64,000 bases of DNA from an uncultured Erythrobacter sp. (lineage in GTDB: Bacteria; Pseudomonadota; Alphaproteobacteria; Sphingomonadales; Sphingomonadaceae). The notes below the pieces were generated by a model that searched no databases, had not been told where the DNA came from, and saw only the letters and a list, made by a program, of their open reading frames with translations. Positions 34,194-44,600 of this stretch are shown here, piece after piece. The position numbers and the translations under genes were made by a program. Numbering within the stretch: the first letter of the stretch is position 1; each line of letters starts with the position of its first letter. The DNA lies in the NCBI GenBank assembly GCA_947495695.1, contig CANLZP010000002.1, positions 682,001 through 746,000 of the forward strand, given 5' to 3'.

Positions 34194-35162
34194 TCAGACA
34201 GCCACGGGAGCCTTAATCGCGCCCAGCGGAGCGTAGTCATGCACCTGAAAATCCTCGATTGTATAATCAAAGATACTTGCCGGTTTCCGCACTATCTCAA
34301 GCCATGGGTGACCTTGCGGTTCCCGAGTGAGCTGTTCGGTGATCAAATGTTCGTGATTCAGATAAAGGTGAACATCGCCGCCCATCCACACCAATTCGCC
34401 CGGTTGCATCCCCACCTGTTGGGCAATCATGCGCTGAAGCAACGCCGCCGACCAAAGGTTGAAAGGCAGACCTAAGGCCACGTCGCAGCTGCGCTGATAC
34501 AGCATGCAATTCAGGCGGGCATCCGCCCCCTCGCCCACGACATGGAATTGATAGGTTTTGTGGCACGGCGGTAAGGCCATCTGGTCCAACTCAGCCACAT
34601 TCCATCCTTCGATGATATGGCGTCGGCTGCCCGGGTTGTTGCGCAGGCTATCGATTACTTGGGCGACTTGATTGATGCCCTCGCCTTTCTCGTACAGCCC
34701 GTCCTTGCGATAGCGATATGTCGGCCAATCTACCCATTGTTTGCCATAGACAGGCCCCAGATCGCCCCACTGCATGGCGAAACTTTCGTCATCGGCAATA
34801 CGTTGGACAAAATCCTCAAGCGCAATTTTCTCACCGCTCTGTTTGACATAGCGCGCATGGGGCCACTCGTTCCAAATCTTCACGCCTTGCAGAACCAAGG
34901 GACGAATATTGGTCTCGCCGGTTAAAAACCACAGCATCTCGCGCGTGGCCGTCTTCCAGAAAACCCGTTTGGTTGTCAGTAACGGCATGGCACCGTTCGC
35001 CAAATCAAACCGCAGCATCGCCCCAGCAATGGAACGCGTGCCAATGCCAGTGCGGTCGACCCGCTCGTTGCCTTGCTCCCATATTTGCCGCATCAGCGCC
35101 AAATACTGCCATTCTGGGTGGGACTGATCCGTAGTTCCGGAAGGAATCGATGCGCTTGCCAT
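34194..35162 (-). CDS. thyA: Thymidylate synthase
   Basis: ThyA methylates dUMP with methylene-THF to give dTMP. The 322-residue protein carries the dUMP-binding and catalytic motifs RTGIGTRS, FLTGETNI, DLGPVYGKQW, MALPPCHKTYQF (catalytic Cys), QRSCDVALGLPFNLWS and DVHLYLNHE. It is longer than the 264 residues of E. coli because of inserts that are seen in other members. dfrA (folA) is not adjacent. The start at 35162 is the first ATG, with AGGA upstream. Confidence 0.95.
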   Translation of the reverse strand: MASASIPSGTTDQSHPEWQYLALMRQIWEQGNERVDRTGIGTRSIAGAMLRFDLANGAMPLLTTKRVFWKTATREMLWFLTGETNIRPLVLQGVKIWNEWPHARYVKQSGEKIALEDFVQRIADDESFAMQWGDLGPVYGKQWVDWPTYRYRKDGLYEKGEGINQVAQVIDSLRNNPGSRRHIIEGWNVAELDQMALPPCHKTYQFHVVGEGADARLNCMLYQRSCDVALGLPFNLWSAALLQRMIAQQVGMQPGELVWMGGDVHLYLNHEHLITEQLTREPQGHPWLEIVRKPASIFDYTIEDFQVHDYAPLGAIKAPVAV

Positions 35163-35242
35163 GGCACCGTCCTAAACCGCCTAAAGCCCGCTTGCCACCC
35201 CGCTCATCCACACCTAAAAAGTGGCCTTTAAGGAGAATTCAC

Positions 35243-35365
35243 ATGCGCAAGGTTTCCGTCATCACAATTATCATCGCATCGCTGGCTTTGTCCGCTTGCA
35301 ATACCGTGCGTGGCCTGGGTGACGATCTGACCTCTGTTGCCGATGCGGTTGACGAAGAAACCTGA
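35243..35365 (+). CDS. Entericidin-like small lipoprotein
   Basis: AAGGAG lies seven bases before the ATG at 35243. The 40-residue product has a lipoprotein signal with lipobox LSAC at residues 16-19, followed by NTVRGLGDDLTSVADAVDEE. This is the pattern of the entericidin EcnA/EcnB family of small membrane lipoproteins, which are often stress-induced. No paired copy is seen. It diverges from thyA and precedes an ABC1-family kinase gene by about 110 bp. Confidence 0.8.
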   Translation: MRKVSVITIIIASLALSACNTVRGLGDDLTSVADAVDEET

Positions 35366-35474
35366 TCCTTGCGCGCCCGTTTGATAGCCAAGCGTTCTGT
35401 AGATTGCTTGGCCCGCCGGCGCCTATCCACATTCTAACTGCGCCCAATTTGCGCGCCTCGGGAAATGAATCACA

Positions 35475-36833
35475 ATGAGTGATGACACCAAATGGGGGCG
35501 CCAACGCGCAGTGCCCAGCGGCAGATTGTCGCGCATGGCCAGCTTTGGCGGTTTGGCCGCAGGCGTTGCAGGGTCCGTTCTGGGCCAGGGTGCCAAACGG
35601 CTTGCCGCGGGAGAAATGCCCACGCTGGACGAGTTGGTCCTGACCGCCAGCAACGCCCAACGCCTGACCGAGCGACTGTCACATTTGCGCGGCGCGGCGA
35701 TGAAGATGGGCCAGATGATCAGCATGGATGCTGGTGACATGCTGCCGGCAGAGCTGACCCAAATACTCTCTGCCCTAAGGGATAAGGCCAATTTCATGCC
35801 CGCCCGGCAGCTGGACAAGGTGTTGAAAGAGGAATGGGGCGCTGATTGGCGCAGCCAGTTCAAATGGTTCAACCCTCGCCCAATCGCTGCCGCCTCTATC
35901 GGCCAAGTCCATAAGGCTATGACCCGTGAGGGCGAGCTGTTGGCCATCAAAGTGCAATATCCCGGCGTTGCGGACAGCATAGATTCCGATGTCGATAATG
36001 TTGCCAGCCTACTGCGGCTATCCGGTCTGTTGCCCAAGGAATTGGACATCGCCCCCTTGCTGGCCGCAGCCAAACAGCAATTGCAAGAAGAGGCCGATTA
36101 TGCGCGCGAGGGAGACCAGATGCGCAAATTCGCCGAGCGCTTGGCTGGCGACACCGGATTTGTGGTGCCCTCACTGCATGATGGTTTAACCGGGCCGCGA
36201 ATTCTCGCCATGAGCTTTGAAGAAGGCGCTCCGATAGAGACATTAGCCGACGAGCCCGCGAGCGTTCGCAATGCTGTGTTTGAACGGCTGATCCGATTGG
36301 TGGCTAGGGAATTGTTTGAATTCGGCGTTATGCAAACCGATCCGAACTTCGCCAATTTTCGTTATTGCCAATCCGATGATAAAATCATCCTGCTGGATTT
36401 CGGTGCAACGCGTGATGTCGCTCCGCATGTGCAGTTGGCATATCGCAATTTGCTGATGGCTGGATTGTCAGCCGACCCAGACCGTATCCTGGCGGAAGCA
36501 TTGAATGCTGGGTTTATCAATCAAACCGTGATCGATCGACAAAGGGAATCTCTCGATACCATGATCAACATCATTGCCTCTGAAATGAGCGCTGATGCGC
36601 CGTTTGATTTTGGTGACCGGTCGTTTGTGCCCTTATTGCGCGAAGAAGGCATGGCCATCGCGCAGGACAAGAAAAGTTGGCATCTTCCGCCGGCAGAAAC
36701 GCTGTTCATTCAACGCAAAGTGAGCGGAACCGCTCTGTTGGGCGCTAAGCTGCAAGCCGTGATCAATGTCCGCGCAATTGTTGAAGAGGTGCTAGCAATG
36801 CACCCCGGCCCATCTATGTCTCAATCCGATTGA
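35475..36833 (+). CDS. ABC1/ADCK (UbiB-like) atypical kinase
   Basis: The 452-residue protein shows the ABC1 family signatures: LRGAAMKMGQMISMD (the KxGQ motif), PIAAASIGQVHKA (the Ala-rich loop replacing the P-loop), LAIKVQYPGV with the ATP-binding lysine, and MQTDPNFANFRY plus ILLDFGATRDV in the catalytic loop (D-P-N-x-x-N and DFG). It lacks the C-terminal transmembrane pair of true UbiB, so a soluble ADCK-type protein linked to quinone metabolism is most likely. No ubi genes lie close by. Confidence 0.8.
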   Translation: MSDDTKWGRQRAVPSGRLSRMASFGGLAAGVAGSVLGQGAKRLAAGEMPTLDELVLTASNAQRLTERLSHLRGAAMKMGQMISMDAGDMLPAELTQILSALRDKANFMPARQLDKVLKEEWGADWRSQFKWFNPRPIAAASIGQVHKAMTREGELLAIKVQYPGVADSIDSDVDNVASLLRLSGLLPKELDIAPLLAAAKQQLQEEADYAREGDQMRKFAERLAGDTGFVVPSLHDGLTGPRILAMSFEEGAPIETLADEPASVRNAVFERLIRLVARELFEFGVMQTDPNFANFRYCQSDDKIILLDFGATRDVAPHVQLAYRNLLMAGLSADPDRILAEALNAGFINQTVIDRQRESLDTMINIIASEMSADAPFDFGDRSFVPLLREEGMAIAQDKKSWHLPPAETLFIQRKVSGTALLGAKLQAVINVRAIVEEVLAMHPGPSMSQSD

Positions 36834-36852
36834 GGCTTAACCGGATGCAGCG

Positions 36853-38667
36853 TTAGCCATCCGCCAATTGCGCGGCGATCCATCGGTCCACATGCTCCTC
36901 CAAAACGGATAAGGGAATCGCTCCGTTTTCCAAGACAGTGTCGTGAAAGTCACGCAGATCGAATTTTGCGCCCAAAGATTCTTCCGCACGGCCGCGCAAC
37001 TCGCGAATTTTCAGCTCTCCAATTTTATACGCGAGCGCCTGTCCTGGCCAGGTCATATAACGATTGACCTCGGCATCGATATTTGCCGGCGAAAGCGCAG
37101 TATTGTCTAACATGTAGTCAACCGCGCGCTGCTTGCTCCAGCCTTTTGCATGGAGCCCTGTATCTACGACCAGCCGGGTCGCGCGCCACATTTCGTATGA
37201 CAACCGACCCATTTCCTTTGCTGGCGTATCATACAGCCCCATTTCTATCCCCAACCGTTCAGAATAGAGCCCCCACCCCTCCACAAAGGCGGTGAAGAAT
37301 GTGCCATTGGCTCGCAAGGGATGGATATCGAGCTCTTGTTGCAAGGCAATTTGGTGATGGTGTCCCGGCACCGCTTCATGCACCCCCAATGCGGGCAACT
37401 CCCACAAGGGCCGTTGGTCCAATTCGGTCAGATTGAGCCGATAAATGCCCGCCTGGCCGGCCTCCAAAGATCCGCGCTCATAATAAGCCGTCGTGTTGCC
37501 CGGGGCTTGTGCAGCAGGGATCGGCAGAACGGTGTAGGGCAAGCGTGGAAGCTTGCCGAACAGCTTCGGCATGAAGTTGTCGATCTCCTTCGCCAGCGCC
37601 TGCGTGTAGCGCAGATATTCCTGCTCGTCGGTCATGTAATACTGCGGATCTTTGCGCAGGTGTTCGATGAAGGCTTCACGGTTTTCAAAACCGGCCAGTT
37701 TGGCGACCTCAACCATTTCAGATCGGATCCGTGCGACCTCGCTCAAGCCCAAATTGTGAATTTCGTCCGGTGTCATATCGGTCGTGGTGAAACTGCGAGC
37801 GCGATAGGCGTAATATTCTGCGCCATTGGGGGTTTCGAGAACGCCAGGCGTCCCCGGTCGGCAATTGGGCTCGTATTCGTTTTCGTAAAAGGCCAAAAAG
37901 TAGCGATAGGCTGGCATAATCCCAGTTTCCAACGCGAGCTTTGCCTGCTCTTTCAGCCTGTTCCAATCCGCGTCGCTGATCGAGCTCGGCTTGTCCGCCA
38001 AAAATGGCTGCCACAGCGGTGATTGGGTGTAATCGTCGAAAATCTGCTGCCGAATATTGGCTTCGATACCCCGCATCGGCTCGCATGGCTGGGTTAGGCC
38101 GAGCTCCACCGCTTTGCGGCTGCGCTCAATTCCATCAGCATTAACTTGTCCAAAAACGTCCAAACGGTCTGCGTAACTTTGGAAATCGGCAAGGGTGAAC
38201 AAAGGAGATCGGTAGGGAAGCGATTCAATCCGCGAAAACCAGTTACTGCGATTGGTGAAAATGATGTAGCGGCTATGATCGAATTCAGCACCAGCTAGCT
38301 CGTCGTCAAAGCTGCTTTTCATGATCGCGTAGTCGATACGCATATCTGCGGGAAGCTGCTCTTCATCGATAGATTCCAGACGGACGGAGAAGGTGCGTGT
38401 TTCCGCAATTCCGCGCTCGTACTCCTCAATTGAGATATTGCTCAATTTGCCATCGCCGCGCCGGTCTCCGATGCGGGTTGCCAGCGTGGGGGAATTGTTC
38501 AATGTCGACTGCCACACGTCATCGCGCAGAGCCTTGAACGCCGATGCTGCTTCACTTTCGACCTGTTCGGCATCTGATTGCTGAGCATGGGCCGGGCTGG
38601 CAGGTATCACCGCCCCGCTGCCAAGCAATGTGGAGGCCAAAAATGTGGCAACGATCAATCTGCGCAT
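36853..38667 (-). CDS. DUF885 family exported protein
   Basis: The 604-residue protein has a signal peptide (IVATFLASTLLGSGAVIPASPAHAQ) and the DUF885 hallmark LGVHEAVPGHHHQIALQQEL, a HExxxGHH motif that looks like a metal or peptidase site. DUF885 proteins of this kind are thought to be peptidase-like, but function is not proven. AGGAG precedes the ATG at 38667. It is convergent with the ABC1 kinase gene and stands alone. Confidence 0.85.
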   Translation of the reverse strand: MRRLIVATFLASTLLGSGAVIPASPAHAQQSDAEQVESEAASAFKALRDDVWQSTLNNSPTLATRIGDRRGDGKLSNISIEEYERGIAETRTFSVRLESIDEEQLPADMRIDYAIMKSSFDDELAGAEFDHSRYIIFTNRSNWFSRIESLPYRSPLFTLADFQSYADRLDVFGQVNADGIERSRKAVELGLTQPCEPMRGIEANIRQQIFDDYTQSPLWQPFLADKPSSISDADWNRLKEQAKLALETGIMPAYRYFLAFYENEYEPNCRPGTPGVLETPNGAEYYAYRARSFTTTDMTPDEIHNLGLSEVARIRSEMVEVAKLAGFENREAFIEHLRKDPQYYMTDEQEYLRYTQALAKEIDNFMPKLFGKLPRLPYTVLPIPAAQAPGNTTAYYERGSLEAGQAGIYRLNLTELDQRPLWELPALGVHEAVPGHHHQIALQQELDIHPLRANGTFFTAFVEGWGLYSERLGIEMGLYDTPAKEMGRLSYEMWRATRLVVDTGLHAKGWSKQRAVDYMLDNTALSPANIDAEVNRYMTWPGQALAYKIGELKIRELRGRAEESLGAKFDLRDFHDTVLENGAIPLSVLEEHVDRWIAAQLADG

Positions 38668-38735
38668 TGAAAATTCTCCTATGATCCTGCCGGTCCTATT
38701 GCGCCAAAAGGTGCGCGTCCAGTAGGGTGCCCTTC

Positions 38736-39209
38736 ATGACCAGACCTGCAATCTTGTTCGTATGCCTTGGAAATATCTGCCGTTCTCCGCTGGCAGAGGC
38801 TGCCTTTCGCAAGGCTGCTGATGCTGTAGGAATGGATGCGATTGCCGACAGCGCTGGCACCGCAGCCTATCATGTCGGCTCTGCGCCCGACCCACGCTCT
38901 GTCGAAACGGCGCAAAAACACGGTGTCGATATTCGCCACTATCGCGGCCGGCAATTAGAAAGCACAGACTTTACCCGCTTCACCCATATCTTTGCGATGG
39001 ATCACCAGAATTTGCGCAATATTCTGGCGGCTGCACCATCCGATAGCACGGCAAAGATCGCCCTACTGATGGATTGCGTAAAGGGGCGCGAAGGGGCCGC
39101 GATTGCCGACCCCTATTACGACGGAGAAGAACATTTCGGCCCGACATGGAAAGATGTGGATGCTGCAGCCCAAGCCTTGATTGCCACGCTTCAGTCTACG
39201 GAAGCTTAG
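38736..39209 (+). CDS. Low-molecular-weight protein tyrosine phosphatase
   Basis: The 157-residue enzyme has the signature ILFVCLGNICRSPLAEAAF (CX5R loop, catalytic Cys and Arg) near the N terminus and the general-acid Asp in IADPYYDGEEHF. Members dephosphorylate protein tyrosines or, as in polysaccharide loci, autophosphorylated kinases; no kinase is adjacent. The ATG at 38736 is preferred over a GTG three codons earlier. Its stop overlaps the convergent recG stop by 4 bp. Confidence 0.9.
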   Translation: MTRPAILFVCLGNICRSPLAEAAFRKAADAVGMDAIADSAGTAAYHVGSAPDPRSVETAQKHGVDIRHYRGRQLESTDFTRFTHIFAMDHQNLRNILAAAPSDSTAKIALLMDCVKGREGAAIADPYYDGEEHFGPTWKDVDAAAQALIATLQSTEA

Positions 39210-41269
39210 CCCCCGCGCAATAGCTGCACGCCCCAATCGCGCTCAAACAAATAGAGCAATATTCGAGCAGCCTCACCGCGTTGCGAGGCCAAGCCGCCGT
39301 CGCGCTCCATCAACAGCCGCGCATCTGCATGAGCAGCAGGCAAAAGCCGCGAGATCTGCTCTAGGTCTGCTATTCTAAAGGCCTCGTCTCCCGATTGGCG
39401 GGTGCCCAGCAATTCACCTCCGCCGCGCAGCGCCAGATCTTCCTCCGCAATAAGAAAACCATCCTGGGTTTCGCGCATCAAAGCGAGCCTTTTGCGACCC
39501 GTTTCGCTTAGTTCAGCGCCCCTTAGCAGGAGGCAAACAGACTTTTCCGAACCGCGCCCCACGCGGCCACGCAATTGGTGCAATTGCGCCAGGCCAAAGC
39601 GTTCGGCCTGCTCGATCACCATCAGCGTTGCGGCCGGAACATCCACGCCCACCTCGATCACCGTTGTTGCGACCAAAAGCTTGGCCTCGCCCGAGGCAAA
39701 GCGGTGCATTGCGCGGTCTTTCTGGTCGGGTTTGAGTTGGCCGTGGACCAGCACAACATTATCGCCAAAGCGCTCCTTAAGCGATGCATAGCGGGCTTCT
39801 GCTGCGGCAATGTCGGCCACCTCGCTGTCGCGCACCATCGGGCATACCCAATAGGCCTGCTGACCAGCGCCAACATGGCGCGCCACGCCGTCCACAATCT
39901 CAGCCAGTCTTTCCTGTACGACCACGCGGGTATCAATTGCCTGCCTACCCGGCGGCATCTCATCCAGACGCGAGACATCCATCTCGCCATATTGCGCCAG
40001 CGTCAGCGTGCGCGGAATCGGTGTTGCAGTCATGGCCAGTGTGTGCGGCGTGGCTTTGCCCTTGCTCGCCAATTGCAAACGCTGGGCCACGCCAAAACGG
40101 TGCTGCTCATCCACCACAACCAAAGCCAAATCTTTGTAGGCCACGCTGTCCTGAAAAATTGCATGGGTGCCAACGACAATATCGATGCTGCCATCCAGCA
40201 GCCCCATCAATATGCTTTCGCGCGCCTTGCCCTTGTCCCTGCCCGTCAACAGCGCGACCTCCACGCCGGTGGGGCCAGCCATTGTGCGCAGAGTTTCGTA
40301 GTGTTGCCTCGCCAGAATTTCGGTCGGAGCGAGCAGGGCAGCCTGCTTACCCGCTTCATTCGCGATCAGCATCGCCATCAAGGCTACCACAGTTTTACCC
40401 GCGCCAACATCGCCTTGCAGCAGGCGCAACATCGGTGCTTCTTGCACCAGATCGCCCTCAATCTCTTGCACCGAACGCGTTTGCGCACCTGTCAATGGGA
40501 ACGGCAGGTCCAGCTTGTCGCGCAAGGCCCCATCGCCGCGCAAAGGCTGGCCGCGCCGCGCGCGATTGTCGGCCCGAACCAGTAGCAGGGCGAGCGAATT
40601 GGCGAGCAGTTCGTCATAGGCTAGCCGGTCGCGTGCGCCAGAATGCTCGGCCTTATGCGCCAGCCGGAGCGAATCGCTCCAGCTAGGCCATCCTTCCTTT
40701 TCCATTTGCGATGGCTCGATCCATTCAGGCAGCTGCGGCAGACGCCCCAAGGCCTGCGCGACCAAGCCGGCAATGCGCGGCTGGGTCAAACCTTCGGACA
40801 AGGCATAGACCGGCTCGCACAACCTCCCAAGATTTGCCCCGCCCTCTTTCTCGACGTGATCGGGATGTACGATCTGAAGCATATCGCCATAGCGATCGAG
40901 CCGCCCAGCGACCCAGCGTTTCTCGCCTACAGGCAACAGTTTCTTGGCTGTGTAAGACGCCCGGCCAAAATAGGTCAGAGTGCAGATATTGCCCACGCTA
41001 TCCTGCGCCAAAACCTGATATGGGCCGCGCCCCGGATTGCGCGGACTGCGATGCTCTGTCGGGGTGAGCACGATAATGACCTGCTCGCCTTCGGATGCTT
41101 CATCCAGCGAATCAATCGAGCGCCGCGTCACAAAACGATCAGGCAAATGGTACAAAAAGTCTCTCAGCCTCTTCAGACCCAGCTTTTCCAAAGGCTTCTT
41201 GAGCTTAGGACCAACGCCTTCCAGCGTGTCGCTTTCAGCAAACAGGGGATTGAGAACTTCGGGCCGCAT
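39206..41269 (-). CDS. recG: ATP-dependent DNA helicase RecG
   Basis: RecG reverses stalled replication forks and branch-migrates Holliday junctions. The 687-residue protein has the N-terminal wedge/OB domain (GVGPKLKKPLEKLGLKRLRD near the start, then VLAQDSVGNICTLTYFG), the SF2 core with Walker A GDVGAGKTVVALM, DEQH (VVDEQHRFGV), TATPIPRTL, and LRGRVGRG. All helicase motifs appear intact. It lies in a repair cluster with mfd, which shares the same motor family, and sdhE lies between them on the other strand. Confidence 0.95.
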   Translation of the reverse strand: MRPEVLNPLFAESDTLEGVGPKLKKPLEKLGLKRLRDFLYHLPDRFVTRRSIDSLDEASEGEQVIIVLTPTEHRSPRNPGRGPYQVLAQDSVGNICTLTYFGRASYTAKKLLPVGEKRWVAGRLDRYGDMLQIVHPDHVEKEGGANLGRLCEPVYALSEGLTQPRIAGLVAQALGRLPQLPEWIEPSQMEKEGWPSWSDSLRLAHKAEHSGARDRLAYDELLANSLALLLVRADNRARRGQPLRGDGALRDKLDLPFPLTGAQTRSVQEIEGDLVQEAPMLRLLQGDVGAGKTVVALMAMLIANEAGKQAALLAPTEILARQHYETLRTMAGPTGVEVALLTGRDKGKARESILMGLLDGSIDIVVGTHAIFQDSVAYKDLALVVVDEQHRFGVAQRLQLASKGKATPHTLAMTATPIPRTLTLAQYGEMDVSRLDEMPPGRQAIDTRVVVQERLAEIVDGVARHVGAGQQAYWVCPMVRDSEVADIAAAEARYASLKERFGDNVVLVHGQLKPDQKDRAMHRFASGEAKLLVATTVIEVGVDVPAATLMVIEQAERFGLAQLHQLRGRVGRGSEKSVCLLLRGAELSETGRKRLALMRETQDGFLIAEEDLALRGGGELLGTRQSGDEAFRIADLEQISRLLPAAHADARLLMERDGGLASQRGEAARILLYLFERDWGVQLLRGG

Positions 41270-41321
41270 TCGCTTTCTATAGCCGCTTGCGCGATATTGG
41301 CGAGTGCCCTACCCGCCTGTC

Positions 41322-41600
41322 ATGCCCGACGCATTGACATTTCCCGCCCGAATGGCCCGCACCAAATTTCGCAGCTGGCATCGTGGTACCCGCGAAGCTG
41401 ACTATATCTTTGGCGGTTTCTTTGACCGCTATTCTGCTGATTGGACCGAGGCCGAGCTGGCCTGGTTCGAGGCTTTGCTGGACCAAGAAGATGTCGATGT
41501 GATCGGCTGGGCCATGGGGACCATTGCGGTGCCGCAAGAATTTTCAGGGCCGCAAATGGATTTGATGAAACAGCTCGATTTTGTGGACATTCCGCGCTGA
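41322..41600 (+). CDS. sdhE: Succinate dehydrogenase assembly factor 2 (SdhE)
   Basis: SdhE inserts FAD into SdhA. The 92-residue protein has the RGTREADYIFGGF motif (the RGxxE signature at the flavin-contact loop) and the downstream LAWFEALLDQEDVDVIGW region. Both match the family. The ATG at 41322 begins a normal N terminus, and a GTG-led frame from 41304 is unlikely. It precedes mfd by 41 bp on the same strand, a common alphaproteobacterial order. Confidence 0.9.
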   Translation: MPDALTFPARMARTKFRSWHRGTREADYIFGGFFDRYSADWTEAELAWFEALLDQEDVDVIGWAMGTIAVPQEFSGPQMDLMKQLDFVDIPR

Positions 41601-41641
41601 TCGGGCACAGCGCCGCAAACTTAGCCAACAATTGAACCGCA

Positions 41642-44600
41642 ATGCCTGATTTCAACCGCATCTTATCGGCCAAGTCGCCGCTGACCTTGTCCTCTATCGC
41701 CCGTGGTGCGCAGCCATTGGTGATGAGCGATCTGGCGCGCGCTGCGACAGGCCGCGCGGTGTTCATCGCGCCCGATGATACCAGCATGCGCAGCATTGCA
41801 GAGGCAGCCAAATTCTTCGCTCCAGAGCTGGAAGTGGTGGAATTTCCGGCATGGGATTGCCTGCCTTATGACCGCGCCAGCCCGGCCTTGTCCGTCAGTG
41901 CCAAACGGCTTGCTGCTCTGTTCCGACTGCAGGCCGAACATTCTGGCGCGCAATTGGTGGTCACCACTGTCAACGCGATTCTGCAACGCGTGCTGACGCC
42001 GTTTCGCATCCGTGAAAGCGTGCGCGAGTTCAAACAAGGAACCACCATCGGGCACGATAGTCTGGCCGCATTGTTGCAACGCCAGGGCTATTCGCGCACC
42101 GATACAGTAATTGACCATGGCGAATTCGCCTTGCGCGGATCGATTGTCGACATCTTCCCTTCCAGTCTTGATCAAGGCTTGCGCCTAGATTTCTTTGGCG
42201 ACGAGTTGGAAAGTCTGCGGCTGTTCGATCCGGCGACGCAGATGTCGGTCGGCACCCTGAAGAACCATTTATTGCTGCCCGCCAGCGAAGCCTTGCTGGA
42301 TGAAGACAGCATCAAACGCTTCCGCACCCGGTATCGCGAGAAGTTTGGAGCCACCGCCACCCAAGACCCACTGTATGAGGCAGTGAGCGATGGACGCCGC
42401 CTGGCCGGGATGGAGCACTGGCTGCCTCTGTTCGAAGACAGGCTGGCCACATTGTTCGACTATCTGTCTGCCGATGACGATGTGGTGGTGATAGATAGCG
42501 GAGCCATTGCCGCCAGCGAAGAACGCTTGTCCGACATTGCCGATTATCACCGCTCTCGCGAGCGCGCTGCGGGTCAAGCTGCGGGCAGTTTTCGCCCGCT
42601 ACCCCAAGACGCATTGTATCTGTCTTCAGACGAATTCCGGGATGGGATGGCGCAGCACAATGTCCATCGCTGCGTTATTTTTTCCGAACCGCCCAGCGAT
42701 AGCGTAGTGGACTTTGGCTTTACCTCTGCACGCGATTTCGCGCCCGAACGCGCGCGCGGTCACAATATTTACGAGGCTGCAGGCAAGCACCTCAGCCAAA
42801 TCGCCAAATCGGGGCGTAAGCCGATCCTCGCCGCCTATTCGACCGGCAGCCGCTCGCGCATAGCCTCGATCCTGTCCGAGGCGGGCGTGCAAACCAGCCA
42901 GGCCGACAACTGGCAAGAAGCACTGGGCCTGGCTGCAAAGGGTCAGACGGCAGCGATGGTTCTGCCCTTGGAAACCGGCTTTGCCAATGATCAGATCGAG
43001 CTGCTGACCGAGCAGGATGTGCTGGGTGACAGGCTGGTTCGGCGTAAGAAGCGGCGCAAGGATTCCGACGCCTTTCTGGCCGAATTGCAGGCGTTAGGTC
43101 GCGGCGATCTCGTGGTGCATGTCGATCACGGGATTGGCAAATATCTGGGCCTGGAACCCGTTGCCGTGGGCAAGAGCCAGCATGATTGCGTGATGCTGGA
43201 ATATCGCGGCGGGGACAAATTGTTCATCCCGGTCGAGAATATCGATGTGCTGTCGCGCTATGGCAGTTCCGAAGATGCCGTCATGCTCGATCGATTGGGC
43301 GGAGAAGCATGGCAAAAGCGCCGTTCGCAACTGAAGGAACGTATCCGTGCGATAGCCGGTGAGTTGATGCAGGTTGCAGCGCAACGTGCGCTTAGAAAAG
43401 CGCCTGTGCTGGAGACCGATGAGTCGGGCTTCAACCAGTTTGTCGAACGCTTCCCATGGGACGAAACCGACGATCAAGACCGCGCGATTGACGATACTTT
43501 GCGCGATCTGGCCAGCGGCCGCCCAATGGACAGATTGGTTTGCGGTGATGTTGGCTTTGGCAAAACAGAAGTCGCGTTGCGGGCCGCATTTGTGGCCGCA
43601 ATGGGCGGTCAGCAAGTGGCAATCGTTGCCCCAACCACTCTGCTTGCGCGCCAACACTACACCAATTTCGTAGAGCGCTTTGCCGGCTTTCCTCTGAAGA
43701 TCGGGCGGCTGTCCCGATTGGTCCCCGCCAAAGAAGCCAGCGAAACCCGCGATGGGCTGACCAGCGGCGATATCGATATTGTGATCGGAACCCATGCGAT
43801 CCTTTCCAAGAGCACCAAGTTTCGCAATCTGGGCCTGGTGATTGTTGACGAGGAACAACGCTTTGGTGTGACGCATAAGGAAAAGCTGAAGCAGCTGCGC
43901 GCCGATGTGCATGTCCTCACCCTCACCGCAACGCCCATCCCCCGCACTTTGCAGATGGCAATGACTGGCTTGCGCGAACTGTCCACTATCCAGACCCCGC
44001 CGGTCGACCGCTTGGCGGTGCGTACTTATGTGATGGAATGGGACGATATGGTCATGCGCGAGGCCTTGCTGCGCGAACACCATCGAGGGGGCCAGAGCTT
44101 TATCGTGGTGCCGCGCATTTCCGACATGGCCGATGTGGAAGAATGGCTGCGCGAAAATGTGCCCGAGGTGAAAACCGTGTCTGCTCATGGTCAGATGGGC
44201 GCGAACGAGGTCGAAGAGCGCATGAGCGCCTTTTACGACCGGAAATATGATGTGCTGCTCTCAACAACCATCGTTGAAAGCGGGTTGGATATTCCCAGCG
44301 CCAATACGATCATCATCCATCGTGCGGACCGCTTTGGCCTCGCCCAATTGTACCAGCTGCGCGGCCGTGTTGGCCGATCAAAGTTGCGCGCCTATGCCTA
44401 TCTAACCTATGGCAAAGACACGCAATTGTCCGAAATTGCCGAGAAGCGTCTGAAGGTGTTGGGTGATCTGGATTCGCTGGGCGCTGGCTTTCAACTTGCT
44501 AGCCATGATCTGGACATTCGCGGGGCAGGCAATCTGCTGGGCGATGAGCAATCGGGCCATATCCGCGAAGTGGGCTTCGAACTATACCAATCCATGCTGG

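Noticed and set aside
43094-44188. Minus-strand frame of 364 residues inside mfd
   Set aside because: It is antisense to the helicase motor of Mfd, which is intact.
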